Assembly: GCA_030248195.1 (NCBI GenBank)
Contig: JASAND010021340.1
Span: 123,529 to 187,528 of the forward strand
Direction: 5' to 3'
Source of the DNA: Trissonchulus latispiculum
Taxonomy: Eukaryota; Nematoda; Enoplea; Enoplida; Ironidae
Length of the DNA stretch: 64,000 nt
The position numbers and the translations under genes are program-made. Shown piece after piece: positions 57,701-64,000 of this stretch (position 1 is the stretch's first letter; every line of letters begins with the position of its first letter). Under the pieces are notes generated by a model. That model searched no databases. It was not told where the DNA came from and saw nothing but the letters and a program-made list of their open reading frames with translations.

Positions 57701-60700
57701 GTAGCAGCAAGAGTACATAATACATAAGAGTATGACAGCTTGCTGGCATACTCTATGCATTATCAGCTAGACACATCCTCAGCACGCTAACGGCTGACCC
57801 CCCCCCCCCCAAGCAAATTGGTACCCAGTCGAAACGGGGGTACGCTCACTCGCTCTAAAGCTCGAAAACACAAGCACTACGTGCGCGAGTTTTGTGTCTA
57901 TTTCGAGCTTTAGAACACATGCATAGCGGCCGAATTTTTTCGAAGTGAAGGGTTCAATTTGCGGGGGGTCAGCCGTTAGCGTGCAGAGGATGTGTAGCGC
58001 TTATAATACATAGAGTATGACAGCTGTCATACTCTTATGTATCATGTACTCTTGGAAGCAGCAAATGCAACTGTTTTAGTAGCAGCACACTATAGTTTTT
58101 AGCGTCAACTAGACAAGATAAAAGGGACCACCGAAACAAACAAGAATCATTAGAAATGGGTGCCATAATAAATGTAGAGCAGTCATAACGATCATACAAT
58201 TCTGGGCAATATGGTAGTCCAGGCCATGACGATCGTGTAGAATCTGCAGTATTTCTGCCTGGGCACGAAGACTATCCTTTTGCATGCTGTTCAGGATATC
58301 AACAAGCTCAGGAGTGTGCTTATGCTTGTGAGTCTAGAAAAGAAAAACTGCTGACAAGTTTCGCAATAAGATATATAAAAATTTGCAAAATATATACAGC
58401 AAATTATCCATATACCCCTGGGTTTATTTTAGGCAAAAATAAGTGGGGGAGACTGGGGGGGCGCCCCCACTAGTGGGGGGGGGGGACTAAAATGGGCTAA
58501 AAATGCTAAAAATACCGTATAAAAAGCCTATTTTCTACATACTGCTATAACTAAGCTTAAAAGTAATCAAAAATTAAGTTTTGGCACAAAAATAGACGAT
58601 TTTTGACCAAAAAGTTCCGGCGAAGCCGAAAAATGTTTTAAAATTTTGACCAAAAATCCTAAAAAGTTGGCAATTTCTGGGCACCTTAGGGTGAGTGGGG
58701 GGGGGGAAGCCCAAAAAAGTGGGGGTGGGGCCGAGTGGGGGGAGGTGCTCGAGTGGGGGGAACCCAAAAAGTGGGGGGGGGGCGCCCCCCGCCGCCCCCC
58801 CCAGTAAAGTAAACCCAGTACCCTATAGTTCAAGTTTAAGGGGGGGGGGGTCGCTTTTTTTGGCGGTTTTTCGACCATCTCCGATTTTTCTCATTTTCAC
58901 ATATTTTGTACTCCCAATGGGTCCGCGAAACAAGACAAGTGCGTTTTGCGCAATATTGCTTCTATCGTTCTGTAGAGTCCTTCAAAGGTGACTCCGACAT
59001 GTGTTAAACATAGGGAAATGAAAAACTAAAAAAGTTTGTGTCCAAAAATTTTTTCGCTGTAAGAGACTCAGCTCTGAAAATTTTTCACCCTTGTTAAGGA
59101 CATAATGTAGAGTGCAGCGAGGAACTTTGGTGCAATTCTGCTGAGAATTATAATTTTGACAAAGTTTTAAAGTCAAAATTTGTGAAAATTCCGAGTTTGG
59201 CTATTTGCCAAAATTCCAATTCTCAACAGAATTGCACCAAAGTCACTCGCTGCACTCAACATTATGTCCTTAACAAGTGTGAAAAAATTTCAGAGCTGAG
59301 TCTCTCAAACAGCGAAAAAATTTTTGGACACAAACTTTTTTACCTTAACTTTTTCATTTTCCTATGTTTAACACATGTCGGAGTCACCTTTGAAGGACTC
59401 TATAGAACGATAGAAGTAATATTGCGCAAAACGCACTTGTCTTGTTTTGCGGACCCATTGGGAGTACAAAATATGTAAAAATGAGCAAAATCGGAGGTCG
59501 AAAAATCGCCCAAAAAAAGCGACCCCCCTTAAGGTGCTGGTATCGCTTTGTGTAAATTCGACCCTACGAGCTTCAATTCTTTATGAAAGTGGATGAAACT
59601 ATCCAAATACCTTATTTTCGTGCTGTTTAACATTCTGGGACCAGTCCCGGATTTTTAGGTTTAAAGATAAGAAAGCTTTAGTTTTTGCCCTTATTCTCTC
59701 AGTACATAGTCGCTACACCGGATTGGTTGTTATGGCTGGAAAGAAGGCACCAAAATGAACATTTTTACTTTTACAACTTTTGAGCTACCTCTAGTGGTTA
59801 GGAGTATAAAAAAAGTTGGGAGTTTTTGGTTTTTAAAAATATAGCTTATTTATACTCAATCGATACACCACCCAATTGCGCATTTTATCAATACCTATTC
59901 GCTGGAGTTCGCTGCTTTAAGCTAGGGAATTCCCCGAAAAACCATTTTGGCAAAATTGCGATTATTTTGTTTTGAACGTTGATTGAACTGTCCAATGGAT
60001 TCACGTGATTTTGGGCTGAATGAAAATTCGCCCTATTGCGGAGGGACAGTTTTCTTGGTTTGAGCTAAAACATCTGCAGTTGTGAGAAAACTGAACATAA
60101 AGTTGCGAAATTTCGTGTCATCGCGCATTTGCCGGATTTTCTGGAGTACTTAGACTTGTTGAGCCAAATCCAAAAAATGTCCCTCGGCCCACATGTCCTT
60201 CAGATCATGGCACAAGAAAAAATTGTGGTCGACTCTACAGTTTTGATAAATCGATGTTCAAAAATTTTTGGTCTATATTCAGTCTGTCAGATGTCAGCAT
60301 GTCGGAAGTTTTTTGCTATTTTTTGCCAATTTTGCTAGTTTCGTAAGCTCATGTTAATGTACAGATCATATGCATTAAAACGATGTATAAAGCTCTTTCC
60401 AACTCCCAAAATTGCGAAAGTTATAGCGTTTCGAAAAATCACCACAAAAGCACTGCACAAAAGGATACCAGCACCTTAAGAAGACTAACAAAATCTATTT
60501 CTATAATTTTAAAGCCAAAACATCACCTGGGTTTATTTTACTGGGGGGGGCGCCCCCGCCACTTTTTGGGGCCCCCCCACTCGAGCACCTTCCCCCCCCC
60601 ACTCGTTCCCCCCCCCCACTTTTTTGGGCTTCCCCCACTCACTATAGGGTGCCCAAAAAATGCCAAATTTTAAGGATTTTTGGTCAAAATTTTGATGAAA

Positions 60701-61651
60701 AATCGCCTTTTTTGGTGCTAAAACTTGATTTTTGAGCACTTTTAAGCATAGTTATAGCAGTGTATGTGGAAAACAGGCTATTTATACAGCATTTTTAGCA
60801 TTTTTGGCTTCTTTTATTTCCCCCCCCCACTTCTCGACCTCCCCCCCCACTAGTGAGGGGGGCGTTCCCCCCCCCCCAGACATGTGCAGGAGGGGAAGTT
60901 CTGGGGGGGGGGGAGGATTTTTCCGGTTTTTTACCGAAAAAATCCGGATTCTGGGGGGGGTGAGGGACCCCTCTGGGAGGGGGGTGAGCTCAGGTCTGTG
61001 GGGGGTGAAACCCCCCACGCCAAAACCCCCCCTAGCACACGTATGCCCCCCACTCTCTCCCCCCCACTTATTTTTGCCTAAAGTAAACCCAGATCACTCG
61101 CTAAAAGCACTGGCATGCCTGCCAACGCAAGCTACCTACAGGAACCTTTTAAAGAAAGCAAAGCTGGCAGTTATTAGTCAAGCTATAGGAACGTAGAAAT
61201 TGCCTAAATTGTAATCTGTAATTTTCTCACCTGTGGTACTACAAATTAATTTCAGTATCACGTATCGATCTCTTCACAAATATGTATACGGCTAATAAAT
61301 AGACCAGAAAATAAAAACTATAGGATAATTTTTGTTTGTTATTGCATGTTATTCTTCGGGTGCTAAAGAGCTAACTATCATTACAATATCAGCATTAAAG
61401 CTATTTAATCCATCTAGTTATGATTCTCGTAAAGCTTAAACAAGGAAACGTAGTTTTATGTTTTGCTAGATAGATACCTCCAAAAGAGAAGGACCCTTAT
61501 TGTCCACAATGCAAATGCTTTGGGATATGTCAGAAAGGCTGGTCCAGGTCGTAGTGCTGACTACTTCTTGAAATGGTTTTATTCTATCCATGCATTCGGT
61601 ACTCTCTCTGGCAAAGTCCAAATACTCAATGCAACTGGTACTCAAGAAATT
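48767..61651 (-). CDS. PHKB: Phosphorylase b kinase regulatory subunit beta, last 11 exons
   Basis: Exons from the 5' side: 61478-61651, 58198-58333, 57378-57435, 56209-56299, 55708-55910, 55354-55485, 54630-54759, 50694-50801, 49950-50024, 49720-49842, 48767-48847. All have GT/AG borders and matching phases, giving 436 residues and a stop. Diagnostic segments: [114 protein letters not shown] and [19 protein letters not shown] and the TP after ER favour beta over alpha. Beta is a non-catalytic subunit of the hexadecameric kinase that activates glycogen phosphorylase. The protein ends CVLQ, a CaaX farnesylation box. The first exon listed is the least conserved, and the N-terminal roughly 60 percent lies right of the window. 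Confidence 0.92.
48900..49212. mobile_element. Palindromic MITE with AGAGTGTGACAAGCGT ends
   Basis: aagagtgtgacaagcgt and ctcttagttattagg at the left are mirrored by cctaataactaagag and acgcttgtcacactctt at the right. The core has gaccccccccc, then acaaattagacccatcactt, and its inverse. The centre is near 49050. Related copies are at 57710-58052 and 24930-25095. It lies in the last PHKB intron, 53 bp upstream of the last acceptor. Confidence 0.82.
49225..49563. repeat. GGCCCGG-rich repeat, related to the 20.1-kb foldback
   Basis: It is rich in gcccgg/ccgggc and ends ctacacggccccggaataaccct, matching the right end of the 20151-20991 element (ctacacggcccgggaacaaccct). The left end abuts the 48900-49212 palindrome and no clean left terminus is seen. 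Lies in the last PHKB intron. Confidence 0.62.
51452..53069. mobile_element. Possible 1.6-kb TTAA element
   Basis: TTAA lies at both borders (51448-51451 and 53070-53073), with ends GGTGGTGATTCCTTT and AAAGGTAATTACCACC, which are inverse copies with two mismatches and resemble the ends of 31026-32023. Internal sequence is not obviously shared with that family, and another ttaaggtgc lies at 51775, so nesting is possible. The ORF at 51841-52083 (+) is not recognised. It lies in a PHKB intron. Confidence 0.5.
53394..53820. mobile_element. Palindromic MITE with GGGGCCCGTTGCATAAAA ends
   Basis: ggggcccgttgcataaaagt and taataaattattagtgatt at the left are mirrored exactly at the right over about 45 bp. 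The length is 427 bp. It shares termini with 22236-22900. No target duplication could be read. It lies in PHKB intron 50802-54629. Confidence 0.82.
56465..56592. repeat. Two adjacent micro tandem duplications
   Basis: A 36-bp unit (cgacattctaaacccagcct...) occurs twice at 56465-56500 and 56501-56536. A 26-bp unit (cggaattgcaaaaataaaat...) occurs twice at 56541-56566 and 56567-56592. All copies are identical or nearly so. They lie in a PHKB intron. Confidence 0.85.
56901..57213. repeat. Repeat with GGCGCGTAGCC-G-run end
   Basis: It starts aaccaggcgcgtagccgggg with a 12-bp G run and ends cccacgaaaatacgctggttacgct. The ends are only weakly inverse. Gene-free, G-rich at one edge and C-rich at the other, inside a PHKB intron. 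The assignment as a mobile element is inference. Confidence 0.4.
57710..58052. mobile_element. Palindromic MITE with AGAGTACATAATACATAAGA ends
   Basis: agagtacataatacataaga and gtatgacagct at the left are mirrored by agctgtcatactcttatgta at the right. Inside, cacgctaacggctgacccc pairs with ggggtcagccgttagcgtg. The core (gctcgaaaacacaa, gcatagcg) is shared with 48900-49212. It lies in a PHKB intron, about 145 bp downstream of an exon boundary. Confidence 0.78.
58418..58818. mobile_element. G-rich MITE, family member 3, 5-bp target duplication
   Basis: The ends are CTGGGTTTATTTTA and TAAAGTAAACCCAG. taccc is repeated at the borders (58413-58417 and 58819-58823). Dense GTGGGGG runs and the shared core (tactgctataactaagc, ttccggcgaagccg). 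It lies in a PHKB intron. Confidence 0.82.
58840..59528. mobile_element. Palindromic TTAA MITE, 689 bp
   Basis: The left end is a G-run then tcgcttttttt and ttcgaccatctccgattttt, and the right end is the inverse with cgaccccccttaa. The arms match along nearly the whole length to a centre near 59180. TTAA at 58836-58839 and 59529-59532. One arm of this family is at 28391-28560. Confidence 0.87.
59533..60475. mobile_element. Non-autonomous TTAA element, 0.94 kb, abutting the previous one
   Basis: The ends are GGTGCTGGTATCGCTTTGTG and CACAAAAGGATACCAGCACC (inverse with two mismatches). TTAA at 59529-59532 and 60476-60479. It is the same family as 31026-32023, opposite orientation. The TTAA at 59529-59532 is shared with the neighbouring palindrome. 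Confidence 0.85.
60527..61092. mobile_element. G-rich MITE, family member 4 (inverted), 5-bp target duplication
   Basis: The ends are CTGGGTTTATTTTACT and AAAGTAAACCCAG, flanked by atcac on both sides (60522-60526 and 61093-61097). The core appears in inverse orientation relative to members 1-3. Both C-rich and G-rich runs are present because the G blocks of the two ends differ in strand. Confidence 0.82.
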
Positions 61652-61794
61652 CTGCAAACAATAATAGTACGAATTATACAAGTAACAAAAATGCTCCGCA
61701 CAAAAGGGGATAATATGTGTGTTGGGCCTATGTCTGTCGTTTAAATTCCGGTTGAGAAAGCAAGTATATAAATCCGACACAGCAAGTTTGGGTG

Positions 61795-62325
61795 GGTGGT
61801 TCTATGGCGAAGTTGTTCAGTTCGATGCGGGCCTTCATTTGATTCGAAATTTGACCACTTTAGAAAATTTTAATTTTTGACCCAAAATCGCCTAAGTCCC
61901 CACCCCACCCCATTACAGCCCTCTACAGCCACTTCAGGTACGCACTTCTATGACAAAAGTTGCTCAGTTCGATGCGGGCTTTCATTTGGTACCAAATTTG
62001 ACCACTTTTGAAAAATTTTAATTTTTGACCCAAAATCGCCAAGTCCCCACCCCACCCCATTACAGCCCTCTACAGCCACTTCAGGTACGCACTTCTATGA
62101 CAAAAGTTGCTCAGTTCGATGCGGGCTTTCATTTGGTACCAAATTTGACCACTTTTGAAAAATTTTATTTTTGACCCAAAATCGCCTCAGTCCCCACCCC
62201 ACCCCACCACAGCCCTCTACAGCCACTTTAGGTACGCACTTCTATGACAAAAGTTGCTCAGTTCGATGCGGGCTTTCATTTGGTACCAAATTTGACCACT
62301 TTTGAAAATTTTAATTTTTGACCAC
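61795..62325. repeat. Tandem array, 147-bp period, about 3.6 copies
   Basis: gttcagttcgatgcggg recurs at 61815, 61962, 62109 and 62256, always 147 bp apart. Each unit has tttgaccacttt, ttttgacccaaaatcgcc, ccccaccccacccc and acagccctctacagccact. The units are highly similar. It lies right of the first PHKB exon in the window. Confidence 0.9.
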
Positions 62326-62344
62326 TTGACCCCCTACCCGATTT

Positions 62345-62770
62345 ACCCTTCAAACGGCAAAGTGGAGCCAGTCCAGCAAAATGGGTGGGTCGGACGGCAA
62401 AACGGACTCCGGGAATGAGCTGGGCGCACCAGAAAACCTCTATGGACAAAGTTTTGAGAGGCCATGCACAGTCCTATATGGTGTTCTTGTAAGTCGGTAC
62501 CGACTTGACCCTCCCGACAGCAAAGTGGAACCAGCCCAGCAAAATGGGTGGGTCGGACGGCAAAACGGACACCGGAAATGAGCTGGGCGCACCAGAAAAA
62601 CCCTATGGACAAAGTTTTGAGAGGCTATGCACAGTCCTATATGGTGTTCTTCGAAGTCGGTACCGACTTGACCCTCCCGACAGCAAAGTGGAACCAGCCC
62701 AGCAACATGGGTGGGTCCGACGGCAGAACTGCTTACGGGAATCAATTCGCCGTGCCAGAAAACCTTTGTA
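62345..62770. repeat. Tandem array, 163-bp period, about 2.6 copies
   Basis: atgggtgggtcggacggc recurs at 62381, 62544 and (with one change) 62707. The unit contains ggcaaagtgg, ggaatgagctgggcgcacca, atggacaaagttttgagagg and gtaccgacttgaccctcc. The three overlapping open frames through it are repeat artefacts, not genes. Confidence 0.88.
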
Positions 62771-62859
62771 TGAAAGAATTGAGCTTTCTAAGTTGAATAC
62801 ACAGCGAGAAATTTCGATTTTTCATTTTTCGAATTTTCACCATCTTTGACCGGCCACTG

Positions 62860-64000
62860 TGGTCGCATGGGAAGTGATAGAGAAACGAGACTTAGCTATT
62901 TAGTTAGTTCAATATATGTAGTTTCTGAATATAAAAAGAAATCGGCTCCAGCTCTTAACGTTCGAGCTGCGCAGCGACCACAAAAATGGTCACTTTTCGC
63001 TCTGAGCCGACTTTGTGGCGCTGTAATGAGGCGGCGTGACGTCAGTCCTCTTAAAATATTATGTATGTGTGGTTGAAATTATTTTTGTTAGAATTATGTT
63101 GGAAATGCTAATTTTAAGAGTGAATTTGAATGTGTATAATTTATTCTGCAAGTGTGTTGTGAAAATTGTTTGAAATTGTCATGCGAAATTCATGTGAAAG
63201 TTTTATACTTGAGTTTTCTGTGTTTATGTAGAAATCATGCATATGTGTATCAGCCAGCCTAGCCAATAGGTGGCGCTGTTGAGACGTCTGTTTTCTCTCG
63301 AAGCCTCTCCCAGCATCTCACTTCTCAAGGGGGTCTCAAAACTATCCAATTAAATTCTTCCACGCTCTTTCAAAACTGGTCTTATCCAGACGTCTTAAAA
63401 TTCAGTCAGTCTAGTGTCTCCCTTCAAAGCGTGCGGTCGTGTGTTTTTCTATCTGCGTCCCCTTGTATTCTTTATATCTATTGTGCCTTATCCTGCCCCT
63501 ATTAGCTGTGCTTATTTACTGGTTACTTTATATGTCTAAAGGGTTTACCCCTCTAGACTTCTAGTCGCTCCAGGTTGACCCTGTTGAGCCAGACTTTTCA
63601 TATTTACCTTGTCTCTATTTGTTTTTAAATCTATTGTTCTTAGTCTTTTGAAATTTCTCTATAAGTTTAGGTTTCTTTTATTTGGGTAGTTTTTCTCTAG
63701 TTTATGTACTGTAGTATCCCGGGTTAATTAGAAATCACTGTGTACCTTGTATATTTTACTCTCTATTGTTGCTTCACTGTTTAGTTAGGCTACTTCGTAC
63801 TCTGTAATTTGCTTTCAAAGTTTATTGTACGCACTTTCGGGGTTCGCCCCATTATCAAGCATATCTGTTTTCAAGTAAATGTGGTCTCTTTTTAGACCAT
63901 TTTAGGGTGTCTTTCTTAGTTAGGTTTTTGTGTTAGAACTGTATAATCGGTAAGTAGGGCTTTTTCTAAGATTATTTGGGTAGGTAGATAGTTCTTTTTA
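62860..64000 (+). mobile_element. Probable 5' part of another LTR element (LTR-like), cut by window end
   Basis: 63243-63430 resembles the 7433-8111 LTR in layout: ggtggcgctgt, then a pyrimidine-rich stretch with gggggtctc, and later a GGGGTTCGCCCC hairpin (63838-63849) and T-rich sequence. A palindromic CRE-like TGACGTCA is at 63037-63044. No coding region and no definite LTR boundary could be read, so this is a tentative call. Confidence 0.35.

Noticed and set aside
60732..61196. 154-residue Pro/Ser-rich frame
   Set aside because: It reads through C-rich tracts of a G-rich MITE; no conserved content.
62343..62849. Several overlapping frames of 80-114 residues
   Set aside because: They repeat every 163 bp because of the tandem array; no start context or homology.

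Overview
The window is animal nuclear DNA, probably from an AT-rich, non-vertebrate metazoan. It carries GT-AG introned genes for three families I recognise: an annexin, the beta regulatory subunit of phosphorylase kinase (PHKB), and a TMEM26-like membrane protein. I could not place the phylum. Coding exons make up only a small part; introns and intergenic DNA are dominated by mobile elements, most of them non-autonomous and palindromic.

Layout, left to right. 1-8111 is the 3' part of a decayed Ty3/Gypsy-like LTR retrotransposon (+ strand, many stops) ending in a complete LTR. 9111-16048 holds the first three coding exons of a TMEM26-like gene on the minus strand; the LTR element sits downstream of exon 3, and the rest of the gene must lie left of the window. 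Intron 2 of that gene holds two foldback elements and a 3.19-kb RTE-type retrotransposon inserted into a larger foldback element. 16.1-25.5 kb is intergenic and full of nested foldbacks and a solo LTR. 25679-36807 is a complete 11-exon annexin gene (minus strand, 334 aa, all phases consistent). 36.8-44.9 kb is foldback-rich and includes a possible first exon duplicated on both sides of a palindrome. 44926-46230 is the main exon of an unrecognised lysine/glutamate/proline-rich protein (+ strand). 48767-61651 holds the last 11 exons of PHKB (minus strand, 436 aa, ending in a CaaX box); its 5' exons lie right of the window. 61.8-62.8 kb has two adjacent tandem arrays (147-bp and 163-bp periods), and the right edge looks like the start of another LTR element.

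The most unusual feature is the foldback DNA. At least eight families have arms built from one short, family-specific motif repeated many times and inverted on the other arm (GGCAC-containing units, GGGCCC runs, GTTAAC units, ACTAAATGGC units, CACAAG units and others). Several have clear target duplications: TTAA, 8 bp, 10 bp or 5 bp. Some lie within 10-70 bp of splice sites of host genes. The host genes have no evident functional link to one another; they only share the neighbourhood.
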